Assembly (NCBI RefSeq): GCF_004138335.1
Contig: NZ_RYFW01000001.1
Location: 806,001 to 870,000 of the forward strand
DNA length: 64,000 nt
Direction: 5' to 3'
Origin: Peristeroidobacter agariperforans
GTDB lineage: Bacteria; Pseudomonadota; Gammaproteobacteria; Steroidobacterales; Steroidobacteraceae
Made by a program: the position numbers and the translations under genes. The notes beneath the pieces were generated by a model. It saw only the letters and a program-made list of their open reading frames with translations, was not told the origin of the DNA and made no database searches. Shown one piece after another: positions 17,069 to 27,019 of the stretch; the stretch's first letter is position 1; each line of letters opens with the position of its first letter.

Positions 17069-19204
17069 TTACTCGGCAGTCTGTCGCAGCTTCACTTCGA
17101 AACGTGTGCGTCCCTCGGCAGTGCGCCTCGTGGCAATGGTGCCGCCATGCCGCTCGACGATGGATTTCACGATCCATAATCCCAGACCCAGGCCGCCGGG
17201 CTCCGGTTCCTGGCCGCCGCTGCGATAAAAACGATCGAAGATGGAGTTGCCCTCGGCCTCGGGCACGCCCGGGCCTTCATCCTCGACCCAGCTCGTGACG
17301 AACTCGCCGGTCTGCTCGGCGCCGATGCGCACGACACTATCTTCCGGCGCAAACTTGCTGGCGTTGGCGAGCAGATTGACGAACACCTGCGTGAGACGCG
17401 GGCCGTCGCCGTCGACGTTCGGCAGATCCTCGGGCAAGCTCACTTCCAATCGTTGCCGGCGCTGCGTGAGCAACGCGCCGACCAGCGCTTCGGAATCTTC
17501 GACGACCTCGGCGAGCGCCACTGCCTGATGACGGATGCTCAGCTGGCCGGACTCGATGCGCACGCTCTCGAGCAGATTGTCGATGAGCCGCGTCAGTCGC
17601 AACGCGCCGCGCTCCAACGACAACACCAGCTCCTTCTGCTCATCGGTAGTCATCGTATCTAAGCCATCACGCAGCAGTTCAATCGAAGCCAGCTGTGCGG
17701 CGAGCGGCGTTCGGAACTCGTGCGAAATATTGACCAGCACGGAGTCGCGCGCGCGGCGCACGCCTTCGAGCTCGGTCTCGTCGCGAATGACCTGCACCTG
17801 CAGCTCGTCGACTGGACCGGAGCTGGTGATGATGGTGATGCGGGGCGCGCCGTCGCTCAGCTGCAAACGTTCCGTCGCCTGCGAGCTGCCTTCGTGGCGT
17901 GCGCGCAGAATCGGACAGTCAGTGTCGCAGGGACGCATGCCGTTCGAATCGCGGCACGGCTTCAACACATCGCCGCAGAACCGACCGATGGCCTCGTGAG
18001 CTGGCACGCCCAGCAATTGGGCCGCCTGCGGGTTCAAGTATCGAATGACTCGGGACTTGTCGACGGCGTACACGCCCTCGACGATGCCGTCGAGCACCGC
18101 CTGCGCTTCCGCCTCGCGACGGCGCAACGTTCCCGTCAGCTCGATCAGGTTGTTGCGCATGTCCTCGATGGTGCGGCCGAGCTGGCCGACCTCGCGAGTA
18201 CCGCCCACGGGAATGGATGTTGAGAAATCGCCATGGCCGAGTTTTTCCACCGCATCGGTCAGCGTCGTGACCGGGCCAGTCACCTGGCGACCGAGGACGA
18301 TGCCGGCCAGCACGGCCAGCGCGGCAAGAATGAGCGCGGTGACGAGCAAACGCTTGGCCAGGCCGCCGACCGATGCATCGATATCCGACGACGGCAGGCG
18401 CGCTTCGAGAAATGCAATGGCTTCGCCCGACACGGCAAAAATCGGGAAGCTCGCGGCGTACAGATCCAGCTCATCGAGCCGCACTACTGCCGAGCTGCCA
18501 TCGGACAGGCCCGCCGAATGCAGGCGGGTGAAGTCGTCGTCGCCCTTGCGATCTTCGCTGAACAGCCGGTAGTTGATCAGCCGGATCTGACTGCCGACGC
18601 GATCCGTCAGAATCTGCGCCATCTTCTGATCGAGCAGCCGAGCGACGAACACTCGCCGTTCGGTCGCTCCACCCACCTGAGCGGATGCGCCGAGCACTGC
18701 ATACTGCGACCCCAGCGGCGCCGCCATGAAGCGCTCGCCCTGCTCGGCGGCAGTCGTCGCGATCAATTCCCAAGGCAGTTGCACGCCGGCCTGAGCGACC
18801 AGCCGATCGCCTTCGAACACGGCGCAGGATGCGATCGTTTCTGAATTGCAGGAGCGCCGCAGATAGGGACCGATCGTGGTCGAGCGCCGGTCCGCGAGCA
18901 GTCGCTGCAGTGTCTGGCGATCGGCGACCGACTTGGCATCCCTCAGCGCGTCTTCGCTGAAGCGCCGTATATCTTCACGCGCCATCGCGCCGGCGAGCTG
19001 AACACGGGACTTGCCTTGCTGATCGGCCAGGTCGCGCAGCGAGCCGATGGCCGAGATGGAAATGCCGCCGACCAGCAGCAACACGATCGCGACGTTGATG
19101 ATCGCGATCCAGACCCCGAGGCTCGCGCGCGACGTATCGATCTGCAGCCCGTCGATGAACTGCTGAATCCGGTCGACAACGTAGGAGAAGAAGCGATCGA
19201 TCAC
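17069..19204 (-). CDS. Membrane sensor histidine kinase with HAMP and Cys-rich PAS domains
   Basis: A 711-residue kinase. A short N-terminal segment is followed by membrane helix 1 (about 31-53), a periplasmic sensory domain of about 230 residues, helix 2 (about 285-305), HAMP (306-358), a PAS domain (about 365-470), the H-box ISHEFRTPLAAQ with phosphorylated His495, and the ATPase domain with NLLANASKF, DEGPGVP and GLGLGLWIV. The PAS domain has four Cys at about 410, 417, 426 and 430 in a C-x6-C-x8-C-x3-C arrangement, which could bind metal or sense redox state. The GTG start overlaps the cysW stop (GTGA, 19201-19204), coupling kinase translation to the transporter. The ligand is unknown; anion or transporter state are natural candidates. 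Confidence 0.9.
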   Translation of the reverse strand: MIDRFFSYVVDRIQQFIDGLQIDTSRASLGVWIAIINVAIVLLLVGGISISAIGSLRDLADQQGKSRVQLAGAMAREDIRRFSEDALRDAKSVADRQTLQRLLADRRSTTIGPYLRRSCNSETIASCAVFEGDRLVAQAGVQLPWELIATTAAEQGERFMAAPLGSQYAVLGASAQVGGATERRVFVARLLDQKMAQILTDRVGSQIRLINYRLFSEDRKGDDDFTRLHSAGLSDGSSAVVRLDELDLYAASFPIFAVSGEAIAFLEARLPSSDIDASVGGLAKRLLVTALILAALAVLAGIVLGRQVTGPVTTLTDAVEKLGHGDFSTSIPVGGTREVGQLGRTIEDMRNNLIELTGTLRRREAEAQAVLDGIVEGVYAVDKSRVIRYLNPQAAQLLGVPAHEAIGRFCGDVLKPCRDSNGMRPCDTDCPILRARHEGSSQATERLQLSDGAPRITIITSSGPVDELQVQVIRDETELEGVRRARDSVLVNISHEFRTPLAAQLASIELLRDGLDTMTTDEQKELVLSLERGALRLTRLIDNLLESVRIESGQLSIRHQAVALAEVVEDSEALVGALLTQRRQRLEVSLPEDLPNVDGDGPRLTQVFVNLLANASKFAPEDSVVRIGAEQTGEFVTSWVEDEGPGVPEAEGNSIFDRFYRSGGQEPEPGGLGLGLWIVKSIVERHGGTIATRRTAEGRTRFEVKLRQTAE

Positions 19205-20061
19205 TTCCTCTTCATCTCCACTAAGGATTTGATGATCAGGGTCAGCACCGCAAGCAACGTCAGCAGCGAGGCCACGGCGAACGCGCCAACGAAGTTGTAC
19301 TCGTTATAAAGGATTTCCACGTGCAATGGCATGGTGGTCGTGAGGCCGCGCACGTGGCCGGACACCACCGAGACGGCGCCGAACTCGCCCATGGCGCGCG
19401 CGTTGCACAGGATCACGCCGTACACCAGGCCCCAGCGAATCTTCGGCAAAGTGACGTGGAAGAACGTCATCAGGCCGCCCGCGCCCAGGGTGATCGCCGC
19501 CTCTTCCTCGTCATTGCCCAACTGCTGCATCAACGGAATCAGCTCGCGTGCGACGTACGGGAAGGTCACGAACATGGTCGCGAGCACGATGCCCGGCACC
19601 GCGAAGATGATGCTGATGTCGCGTTCCTGCAGCCACAAGCCGAACCAGCCCTGCGCGCCGAACAGCAGCACGTACACGAGGCCGGATATCACCGGCGACA
19701 CGGCAATCGGCAGGTCGATCAGCGTGATCAGGAAGCTCTTGCCGCGGAATTCGAACTTCGCGATCGCCCAGGCGGCGGCGATGCCGAAGATCGTGTTCGT
19801 AGGCACGACGATGGCGGCCACGGTCAAGGTCAGCTTGATCGCGGCCAGCGTGTCTTCGTCCTTGAAGCTCTCGAAGTACATCTCCCAGCCCTTGCTCAGC
19901 GCCGTGATGAACACGGTGGCCAGCGGCGCGAACAGCAACGCCGCCAGGAAGCCGAGCGAGAGCGCGATGAAAACGTACTTCACGGCCGACGAGATCAGCG
20001 TATCCCGGCCCGGACGGCTGGCGATCTCCGCCAGCATTTCCTTGGAAGGACCGCCCGCCAT
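19201..20061 (-). CDS. cysW: Sulfate/thiosulfate ABC transporter permease CysW
   Basis: A 286-residue inner-membrane permease with about six helices and the binding-protein-dependent transport EAA loop (EEEAAITLGAGGLMTFFHVT). It pairs with CysT to form the channel for sulfate. The block NARAMGEFGAVSVVSGHVRG is characteristic of CysW. Its ATG shares one base with the cysT stop (TGATG at 20059-20063), and its own stop overlaps the kinase start, so it is in the middle of a tightly coupled operon. Confidence 0.95.
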   Translation of the reverse strand: MAGGPSKEMLAEIASRPGRDTLISSAVKYVFIALSLGFLAALLFAPLATVFITALSKGWEMYFESFKDEDTLAAIKLTLTVAAIVVPTNTIFGIAAAWAIAKFEFRGKSFLITLIDLPIAVSPVISGLVYVLLFGAQGWFGLWLQERDISIIFAVPGIVLATMFVTFPYVARELIPLMQQLGNDEEEAAITLGAGGLMTFFHVTLPKIRWGLVYGVILCNARAMGEFGAVSVVSGHVRGLTTTMPLHVEILYNEYNFVGAFAVASLLTLLAVLTLIIKSLVEMKRK

Positions 20062-20897
20062 CAGCGTCCCGCGGCGACCATGCGCCGACGGCTCCAGGCT
20101 TGCAGCAGGTTGATGGACAAGAGCATCACGAACGACATGGTCAGCATGATGAAGCCGAGCGCGGCCGCACCCTTGTAGTCGAACTGCTCCAGCTTGATGA
20201 CGATCAGCAGCGGCGTGATCTCGGTGCGCATCGGCAGGTTGCCGGCGATGAAGATCACCGACCCGTACTCGCCCACGGCTCGGGCGAACGCCAGCGTGAA
20301 GCCGGTGGCCAGCGCGGGAAATACGGTGGGCAGCACAATGCGACGGAAGATCGTGAAGCGACCGGCGCCGAGCGTTTCGGCCGCATCTTCCAGGTCACGC
20401 TGCACTTCGGCGATGGCCGGCTGCACCGAACGCACGACGAACGGCAAGCCGATGAGCGTCAGCGCCACGACCACGCCAATCCATGTGTAGGCCACTTTGA
20501 TGCCAAGCGGCGCGAGGTACTGGCCGATCCAGCCGTTCTCGGCGAACACGGCCGTCAACGCGATGCCCGACACGGCGGTCGGCAGCGCGAACGGCATATC
20601 GATCAGCGAGTCGATGAGTTTGCGGCCCGGAAACTCATAGCGCACCAGCGTCCAGGCGATGATGAAGCCGAACACACTATTCAGCGTCGCGGCCAGCATT
20701 GACGCGCCAAAGCTCAATCGATACGACGCCAATGCGCGCGCATCGGTCACCACACGGATGAAGTCGCTCCAACCCATCGTCGCCGTCTTCATGACCAGCG
20801 CCGCCAGCGGCACCAGCACGATGGCCGAGAGAAAGAACGTCGAGAAGCCCAGCGTCAGGCCAAAGCCCGGCAGGATGGACGGCTGGCGAAAGCTCAT
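20061..20897 (-). CDS. cysT: Sulfate/thiosulfate ABC transporter permease CysT (CysU)
   Basis: A 278-residue permease with about six helices. The family features are [17 protein letters not shown] at the start, the [17 protein letters not shown] segment, the EAA loop ([20 protein letters not shown]) and [19 protein letters not shown]. The ATG at 20897 overlaps the stop of the binding-protein gene (ATGA, 20894-20897). A longer open frame exists to 21269 but runs inside the preceding gene and is not used. Confidence 0.95.
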   Translation of the reverse strand: MSFRQPSILPGFGLTLGFSTFFLSAIVLVPLAALVMKTATMGWSDFIRVVTDARALASYRLSFGASMLAATLNSVFGFIIAWTLVRYEFPGRKLIDSLIDMPFALPTAVSGIALTAVFAENGWIGQYLAPLGIKVAYTWIGVVVALTLIGLPFVVRSVQPAIAEVQRDLEDAAETLGAGRFTIFRRIVLPTVFPALATGFTLAFARAVGEYGSVIFIAGNLPMRTEITPLLIVIKLEQFDYKGAAALGFIMLTMSFVMLLSINLLQAWSRRRMVAAGR

Positions 20898-21970
20898 TTG
20901 GCCGCGCTCCCGCTGCCATAGATCCGATCGAACAGCGCGCCGTCGGCGAAGTGCTGCTCGTGCGTCGCCTTCCACCCGCCGAACACCTGGTCGATGGTGA
21001 ACAGCTCGAGCGCCGGGAACTGATCCTTGTGCCGTTCCAGGACCGCGACATTGCGCGGACGGAAGTAGTGCTTCGCGGCCAGCTCCTGGCCCGGCTCTTC
21101 GTACAGATACTTCAGATACGCCTCGGCAATCTGGCGCGTGCCACGGCGATCGACGACGGTATCGACCACCGCCACCGGCGGCTCGGCCAGGATGCTGCTG
21201 CTCGGGATGACGATCTCGACTTTGTCGGGACCGAGCTCTTTGATCGCGAGCAGCGCTTCGTTTTCCCATGCGAGCAACACATCGCCGATCTCACGTTGCA
21301 CGAACGTGTTCGTCGCGCCACGCGCGCCGCTATCGAGCACCGGAACGTGCTTGTACAGCTGCCTCACATATTCTTCGGCTTTCTTCTGAGCAGCGGCTAC
21401 GGCCTGCTCGGCCGCAGGATCGTCGAGCTTTGTCCAGTCGTTACCTAGCTCGGTGCGGAGCACGGCACCCCATGCGGCGAGGTAATTCCAGCGCGCACCG
21501 CCAGAGGTCTTGGGATTCGGCGTGACCACAGAAACGCCGTCGCGAATCAGATCCGGCCAATCCTTGATCTGCTTGGGATTGCCCTTGCGCACCAGGAACA
21601 CGATGGTCGAGGTGTAAGGCGAGCTGTTGTCGGGCAGGCGCTTCTGCCAGTCCGCGCCGAGGCGCTTGCCCTTGGTCTGGATCGAATCGATGTCATAGGC
21701 GAGCGCGAGCGTCACGACGTCCGCATCCAGACCATCGATCACCGCACGCGCCTGGCTGCCCGAGCCGGCATGCGATTGTTTGATCGTCACGCGCTGCTGG
21801 TGCTCTTGTTCCCAGCGCTGCGAGAAGCTTTCGTTGAACTCGCGATACAACTCGCGCGTCGGGTCGTAGCTGACGTTGAGCAATGTCACCCGACCGGCGT
21901 CATCGCCGCCGCCGCAACCGGCGAGCAGGGTCAGCAGGCCGAGGCAGGCCAATGTTCTGCGCCGGTTCAT
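20894..21970 (-). CDS. sbp: Sulfate-binding lipoprotein of the importer operon (second copy)
   Basis: A 358-residue Sbp-type binding protein. The signal sequence ends in a lipobox (TLLAGCGGG, Cys at residue 19), so the protein is lipid-anchored, unlike the free periplasmic paralog at 2151-3173. Family blocks [44 protein letters not shown] and [12 protein letters not shown] are present. It carries an insertion around residues 175-195 ([19 protein letters not shown]) absent from the other copy. The ATG overlaps the cysA stop by 4 bp and its stop overlaps the cysT ATG. Confidence 0.95.
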   Translation of the reverse strand: MNRRRTLACLGLLTLLAGCGGGDDAGRVTLLNVSYDPTRELYREFNESFSQRWEQEHQQRVTIKQSHAGSGSQARAVIDGLDADVVTLALAYDIDSIQTKGKRLGADWQKRLPDNSSPYTSTIVFLVRKGNPKQIKDWPDLIRDGVSVVTPNPKTSGGARWNYLAAWGAVLRTELGNDWTKLDDPAAEQAVAAAQKKAEEYVRQLYKHVPVLDSGARGATNTFVQREIGDVLLAWENEALLAIKELGPDKVEIVIPSSSILAEPPVAVVDTVVDRRGTRQIAEAYLKYLYEEPGQELAAKHYFRPRNVAVLERHKDQFPALELFTIDQVFGGWKATHEQHFADGALFDRIYGSGSAAK

Positions 21971-23754
21971 TCGACGGCTCCTTCGCTGTCCTTGCTGGGC
22001 CGGTACACGATCATCATCGGATAGGTCGCGCCGGACGTGAACAACGTACCGAACGTGCCGCGCAGTTGCGCTGGATCGGACACGCCGAGAATCAGCATTG
22101 GATCCTGCGACTCGGTCAGCTGCCGCTGCAGCTCATCGGCCGCCGCGCCGAATCGCAATTCAGTGCGCATTTCGAGACCGTGCACGGCCTGCGCTTCGGA
22201 GCGCGCGTCGAGCAGAGTGCGTACACCGAATGGGCGCTGCGACTCGCCACCCGAGCCTTCCGGCAGAATGCCAACGTAGACTGCTTCGGCTGCGACGTGA
22301 CGTAACAAACTCGCGGCGACGGCGAGCGTCGAACGTCGAGCCGAATCGTCGGCCCAATGAATCAAGACTTTTTGCGGCGGCGAGGAATGCGCCGGCAGCA
22401 CCAGCACTTCACCTGCGCCGTTCTGTAACAGCCACTGCAATTGGTCCGCAGTCTTTTGTCCGGCCGCGATCACAGCCACACCGGACACAGGCGCACTGGC
22501 CGGCGCATCGCATGCGACCAACGGCGCTTCATTGCGCTTGATGATGCGCGTCTTCATCCGGCTGGCGAGCTCGACCAGCAACGGATGCTGAGACAGACGC
22601 TCGCACGACGCTTCATCCGATCCATAAGCGGTATAGCTGGACAGCGGCGTCGGCAGCACGTGAATTCGACGCACACCGATCGCGACCGACTGGCCGAGCG
22701 ACAGCGGGAACAAGCGTTGCTCGTGCTGAGTGCGAGTGACATCCAGCAAAGCCGCCGATCCGTTGCTGCCGCCATTCGCGTTCGGACTCGCGATGTGAGC
22801 ATTGGCCGCGCCATCGGCCATGCGCACGCGCATGCGCTCGAAAGCACCGGTGAAGACCTGCTCTTCGACGATGCCATTCGCGATGAAGTTGGTGCGCAGA
22901 TTGTCGCGCGTCGGCGCCAGCTCCACTTCTTCGGGACGCAACACTGCGACCACCTCCTGCTCGCGTCCGCCTTCGAGCTTCTCGACGCGCCGCGCGTTCA
23001 CGGGCGCCGCGCCGAAGCGGATGCCCTGCTCGGTCTGGCGAGCCAGCAGCAGATTCGCTGCGCCCAGGAAGGTTGCGACGAAGCGCGTTGCCGGCCGCGC
23101 ATACAGTTCGTCCGGCTTGCCGCTCTCGAGCAAGCGGCCGAGATTCATCACGCCGATGCGATCGGCCATCGCGAACGCTTCTTCCTGGTCGTGCGTGACC
23201 AGCACGGTGGTGATCTTCAGCTCACGCTGCACCTGGCGAATCGTTCGACGCAGTTCTTCGCGGATCTTGGCGTCCAACGCGCCGAACGGCTCGTCGAGCA
23301 ACAACACGGGGGGCTTGTGAGCGAGCGCGCGCGCCACAGCGACGCGTTGCTGCTGGCCGCCGGACAACTGCGTCGGCAGTCGATCGTCCATGCCTTCGAG
23401 TGCGACCAGACGCAGCAGCTCCTTGCGACGCTCGGCGGACTTCATGCGCCGGACCTTGAGCGCGAACTCGATGTTCTCGCCGACCGTCATGTGACGGAAC
23501 AGCGCGTAATTCTGGAACACCAGCCCGACGCCCCGTTGCCGAGCCGAGACGTGCGTGACATCGTTGCCGTGCAACGCGATGCGGCCATGGTCGACGCCGG
23601 TCAAGCCTGCGATCGCACGCAACAGGGTGCTCTTGCCGCTACCGCTCGGGCCGAGCAGGACGTAGAACTCGCCTTCGCCGACTTCCAACGAAACGTCGTT
23701 GACGACCGGCGAGCCCTGATACCGTTTGGTGACTTGATCGAGCGTGATGGACAT
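21967..23754 (-). CDS. cysA: Sulfate/thiosulfate importer ATPase CysA with an unusual C-terminal extension
   Basis: A 595-residue ATPase; typical CysA proteins have about 330-365 residues. Residues 1-240 are the nucleotide-binding domain with Walker [12 protein letters not shown], signature [11 protein letters not shown], Walker [12 protein letters not shown] and the H-loop [14 protein letters not shown]-like regulatory domain follows to about 350. The remaining 240 residues are extra: the last 138 (from [17 protein letters not shown]) have the alternating strand-helix pattern of universal-stress-protein domains, including [18 protein letters not shown] and [10 protein letters not shown] near the end, but lack an obvious ATP-binding G-x2-G-x9-G-S motif. 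It opens the operon with sbp, cysT, cysW, kinase and regulator. What the extension senses is unknown. Confidence 0.9.
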   Translation of the reverse strand: MSITLDQVTKRYQGSPVVNDVSLEVGEGEFYVLLGPSGSGKSTLLRAIAGLTGVDHGRIALHGNDVTHVSARQRGVGLVFQNYALFRHMTVGENIEFALKVRRMKSAERRKELLRLVALEGMDDRLPTQLSGGQQQRVAVARALAHKPPVLLLDEPFGALDAKIREELRRTIRQVQRELKITTVLVTHDQEEAFAMADRIGVMNLGRLLESGKPDELYARPATRFVATFLGAANLLLARQTEQGIRFGAAPVNARRVEKLEGGREQEVVAVLRPEEVELAPTRDNLRTNFIANGIVEEQVFTGAFERMRVRMADGAANAHIASPNANGGSNGSAALLDVTRTQHEQRLFPLSLGQSVAIGVRRIHVLPTPLSSYTAYGSDEASCERLSQHPLLVELASRMKTRIIKRNEAPLVACDAPASAPVSGVAVIAAGQKTADQLQWLLQNGAGEVLVLPAHSSPPQKVLIHWADDSARRSTLAVAASLLRHVAAEAVYVGILPEGSGGESQRPFGVRTLLDARSEAQAVHGLEMRTELRFGAAADELQRQLTESQDPMLILGVSDPAQLRGTFGTLFTSGATYPMMIVYRPSKDSEGAVE

Positions 23755-23894
23755 ACGGGCCGGGAGCTTACCGGCCAGCAGTGATAAGGTCAGTAATCGA
23801 CGGGTTACAAAACGGTTATAACGTCAGAAGCGAACGACGCTGCGTCATCGCTAAAAGTTCTTAGCCGCCGTCCTTGCAACGAGCAATTTTTTCC

Positions 23895-26312
23895 ATGGCG
23901 ACCCTTCCCTCTTACGAAGCCCTCGGCTCCTTCTATCTGGGCCGCGAATACGACGCGGAGCGCGACGCGGACCGTCCCGACTTGCTGCTCTACGACTCGC
24001 GCGATCTGACCACTCACGCGGTCTGCGTGGGCATGACCGGCAGCGGCAAGACCGGGTTATGCCTGTCGTTGCTCGAGGAAGCGGCCATCGATGGGGTGCC
24101 GGCGATCGCCATCGATCCCAAAGGCGACCTCGGCAACCTGCTGTTGAGCTTTCCTTCGCTGCGACCCGAGGATTTCGCGCCCTGGATCGATGCCGGCGCC
24201 GCGGCCCGGCAAGGGCTCAATCCGGATGAAGCGGCAACCAAGACGGCGGAAACCTGGCGCAAGGGCTTGGCCGACTGGGCGCAGGACGGCGCTCGCATCG
24301 CTCGATTCCGCGATGCCGTGGACATTGCGATCTACACGCCCGGCAGCGAGGCGGGTCGTCCGCTCTCTGTCCTACAGTCGTTTGCAGCACCGCCCGAAGA
24401 GCACCGCCTCGACGCCGGCGCCTTGCGCGAGCGTGTCAGTGCAACAGTTGGTGGATTGCTCGGCTTGGCTGGCATCGAGGCCGATCCGCTGCAAAGTCGC
24501 GGGCACATCCTGCTGTCCAGCTTGTTCGACCAGGCCTGGACGGCCGGCCGCGACCTGTCATTGGCCGCGCTGATTCAGGGCATTCAAAAGCCGCCGTTCG
24601 ACAAGGTCGGCGTGTTCGACCTCGACACCTTCTATCCCGCCAAAGAGCGCATGCAGCTGGCCATGTCGCTGAACAATCTGATCGCCTCGCCCAGCTTCGC
24701 CGCCTGGATGAAGGGCGAGCCGCTCGATGTGCAGCGCTTGTTGTTCACGGCCGATGGCAAACCGCGGATCTCGGTGATCTCGATCGCGCATCTCGGCGAT
24801 ACCGAGCGCATGTTCGTGGTGACGTTGCTGCTAGGTGAGATCGTGGCATGGATGCGCCGTCAGTCGGGCACGTCGAGCTTGCGCGCGATGCTATACATGG
24901 ATGAGATATTTGGTTACTTCCCGCCAAGCGCGATGCCGCCGTCGAAGTTGCCGCTGCTCACATTGATGAAGCAGGCACGTGCGTTTGGATTGGGTGTCGT
25001 GCTGGCGACGCAGAATCCGGTCGATCTGGATTACAAAGGTTTGTCGAATGCCGGCACGTGGTTCATCGGGCGCTTGCAGACGCAGCGTGACAAGGCGCGC
25101 GTGATCGATGGATTACTCGGCGCCGCCGGCGAAGGATTGGACAAGGCGCAGTTGGAAAAGCTGCTCGCGAATCTGGGCAACCGCGTGTTCCTGATGCGCA
25201 ACGTGCACGATGCCGCACCTGTGTTGTTCCGGACGCGATGGACGCTGTCCTACCTCCGCGGTCCGCTGACGTTGCAGGAGATTGCGAAGCTGTCGCGTCC
25301 GACGCCTGGCGTAACCACGACTTCTCCCTCTGCAGCTCCGGTCCAGGCGGCAGGACGAAAAATTATTCCTGCTGCTGCGGCGACAGGCCGAGCATCACAG
25401 AGCATCTCAGACAAGCCCGTCATCCCAGCCGGGGTCGACGAGCTCTATCTCGAAACATCGCAGGCCGATGCAACGTACTTGCCTCGCGTTCTCGGCATCG
25501 CTCGTTTGCACTTCGTCGACAAAGCCGCGGGCCTCGATGTGTGGGAAACCCGTTCGCTCATTGCGCCGCTGGATGACAGCGAATCCCACGTCGACTGGTC
25601 GCAGGCGGATGTCGGCTCCGGCGGCGATGTGCAAAAGGATCTCTCGCAGGAGCCGCCTCACAATGCGCGATACGCTGAGGCTCCAGCCGCGTTGCTGCGT
25701 GCTCAGAACTATCGCTCGTGGCAGAAAGAACTGGTCAGCCATCTGTACTCGAGCTCGACGCTACCCATCTTCCACTGCCCCTCAGTCGGCCAATCCGTTG
25801 CACCGGGCACGAGCGAAGGCGACTTCCGCGCCAAACTCAGCCTCGCCCTTCGCGAGAAGCGCGACGCGGAGATCGAGAAGCTGCGAAAGAAATATGCGCC
25901 GAAGCTGGCGACGCTCCAGGATCAGTTGCGACGTGCGGATGAGCGAGTCGACCGCGAACGTTCCGATTTGTCACAGCACAAGGTGCAGACGGCAATCTCG
26001 GTCGGCACCTCGATCTTGGGCGCGCTGCTCGGCCGCAAAGCCATCAGCGCCGGTAATGCGCAAAGAGTCGGCAGTGCCGCTCGCAGCGCCGGCCGGTTGA
26101 GCAAGGAGAGTGGTGATATAGATCGCGCGGAGGAAAACCGCGAAGCGATTCAGCAGCGGCTCACGGAAATGCAGAACGAGCTGGAAGCCGAAGTCAGCCG
26201 CCTCCGCAGCGAGCTCGACCCGGCCACAGTGACCATCGAGCAAACATCAGTGAAGCCACGCAAGACCGACATCGACGTACGCACGGTCGCCTTGCTATGG
26301 GTGCCAAACTGA
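23895..26312 (+). CDS. HerA/VirD4-like ATP-binding protein
   Basis: An 805-residue P-loop protein. Walker A is GMTGSGKTGL (residue about 50) followed by AIDPKGDLGNLL, and Walker B is MLYMDEIFGYFPP. This fits the HerA/FtsK-type DNA-translocase branch (DUF853/DUF87 family) found as stand-alone genes. The region after residue 640 is charged and probably coiled coil (REKRDAEIEKLRKKYAPKLA and RAEENREAIQQRLTEMQNEL), with a short Gly/Ser/Ala-rich hydrophobic stretch between. The ATG at 23895 is used; a TTG 21 bases upstream is less likely. No NurA nuclease or other defence partner is adjacent, so its substrate and function are unknown. Confidence 0.78.
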   Translation: MATLPSYEALGSFYLGREYDAERDADRPDLLLYDSRDLTTHAVCVGMTGSGKTGLCLSLLEEAAIDGVPAIAIDPKGDLGNLLLSFPSLRPEDFAPWIDAGAAARQGLNPDEAATKTAETWRKGLADWAQDGARIARFRDAVDIAIYTPGSEAGRPLSVLQSFAAPPEEHRLDAGALRERVSATVGGLLGLAGIEADPLQSRGHILLSSLFDQAWTAGRDLSLAALIQGIQKPPFDKVGVFDLDTFYPAKERMQLAMSLNNLIASPSFAAWMKGEPLDVQRLLFTADGKPRISVISIAHLGDTERMFVVTLLLGEIVAWMRRQSGTSSLRAMLYMDEIFGYFPPSAMPPSKLPLLTLMKQARAFGLGVVLATQNPVDLDYKGLSNAGTWFIGRLQTQRDKARVIDGLLGAAGEGLDKAQLEKLLANLGNRVFLMRNVHDAAPVLFRTRWTLSYLRGPLTLQEIAKLSRPTPGVTTTSPSAAPVQAAGRKIIPAAAATGRASQSISDKPVIPAGVDELYLETSQADATYLPRVLGIARLHFVDKAAGLDVWETRSLIAPLDDSESHVDWSQADVGSGGDVQKDLSQEPPHNARYAEAPAALLRAQNYRSWQKELVSHLYSSSTLPIFHCPSVGQSVAPGTSEGDFRAKLSLALREKRDAEIEKLRKKYAPKLATLQDQLRRADERVDRERSDLSQHKVQTAISVGTSILGALLGRKAISAGNAQRVGSAARSAGRLSKESGDIDRAEENREAIQQRLTEMQNELEAEVSRLRSELDPATVTIEQTSVKPRKTDIDVRTVALLWVPN

Positions 26313-26364
26313 GCGACACCGCGGCAGAGAATCAGCAACTGATCTGGTTCTTCGCGCAAACACT

Positions 26365-26411
26365 ACAGCCGTTGTATCGGCGGCTGTCGGGAAGGAGACA
26401 CCCCCTTCCCG
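26365..26411. terminator. Two adjacent hairpins between convergent genes
   Basis: Stem 1 pairs 26365-26371 with 26381-26387 (ACAGCCG/CGGCTGT), stem 2 pairs 26388-26395 with 26404-26411 (CGGGAAGG/CCTTCCCG). They fill the gap between the ATPase stop and the convergent host-attachment gene and probably help end both transcripts, although neither has a good T-run. Confidence 0.5.
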
Positions 26412-26433
26412 GCAGACGCGAGCCACTGAACGT

Positions 26434-26919
26434 CTATTGCATCCGATACCTTTCAAACGCCTCGATCGGCACCGCCTTCAGAATCACATCCGGCCCGTGC
26501 CGCAAAATATCTTTCGAGATCTCCCCCGCCAGCATCGACTGCGTCGGGCCGGACAAGGACTGGCGCAACAGGCCGAGCATCTTCGGCCCCGCCATCAGCA
26601 CCAACCGATCGAACTCATTTCGCGCGCGATCTGTCTCGATCTTCCGCGCCACTTCCTTAGCAAACATGGTCAGCTCGTGCAGTACAGTGCTCTTCTCGCC
26701 CGTGACGCCGTGGTGATGGCCTTCGACTCCACCGACGCCGTGGTTGGAACCGCCAGTGCCGCCGAAGCGCCGGCCCGGGCGGTCGGTCTCCAATTCAATG
26801 TCTCGTTTGCCGGTCCTTTCATTGTGCAGCGAAGCTCGCTCGGTCAACGGTGACTTGGGTGTCACGGCGTCGTAAAAGCTCGCCTGACGTTCATCGGCAA
26901 CGACAATGCGTACATTCAT
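26434..26919 (-). CDS. Host attachment family protein (PF10116-like)
   Basis: A 161-residue soluble protein starting MNVRIVVADERQASFYDAVT. This first strand and the C-terminal LMAGPKMLGLLRQSL and EISKDIL blocks match the Host_attach/baeRF12 family, named after Agrobacterium mutants defective in plant-cell attachment but related to archaeal/bacterial eRF1 domains and of unknown biochemistry. The middle is Gly/His-rich (HGVGGVEGHHHGVTGEK). The ATG is preceded by AAGGGAG. It is separated from the OmpA gene by a terminator at 26954-26983 and seems to be its own unit. Confidence 0.85.
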   Translation of the reverse strand: MNVRIVVADERQASFYDAVTPKSPLTERASLHNERTGKRDIELETDRPGRRFGGTGGSNHGVGGVEGHHHGVTGEKSTVLHELTMFAKEVARKIETDRARNEFDRLVLMAGPKMLGLLRQSLSGPTQSMLAGEISKDILRHGPDVILKAVPIEAFERYRMQ

Positions 26920-26949
26920 GACTGCTCCCTTGAGACAGATGTAGACAGC

Positions 26950-26983
26950 AAAAAGCCTCCTCCGCCCACCGGCGGAGGAGGCT
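26950..26983 (-). terminator. Rho-independent terminator of the OmpA gene
   Basis: A 13-bp perfect stem (26954-26966 with 26971-26983, 4-nt loop) is followed on the minus strand by TTTTGC. It lies 37 bp after the stop of the OmpA-family gene. Confidence 0.9.
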
Positions 26984-27019
26984 ACGACAAGACAGTTGAT
27001 GACCTCGTCATTCGGTCGA

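Noticed and set aside
20897-21269. Longer cysT frame
   Set aside because: Runs inside sbp; the 4-bp overlap and family start favour 20897.
22441-23784. Long plus-strand frame antisense to cysA
   Set aside because: It mirrors cysA and has no domain, signal or ribosome-binding site. Other long antisense frames in the window (for example 1215-1889 minus and 19321-20178 plus) share this feature.
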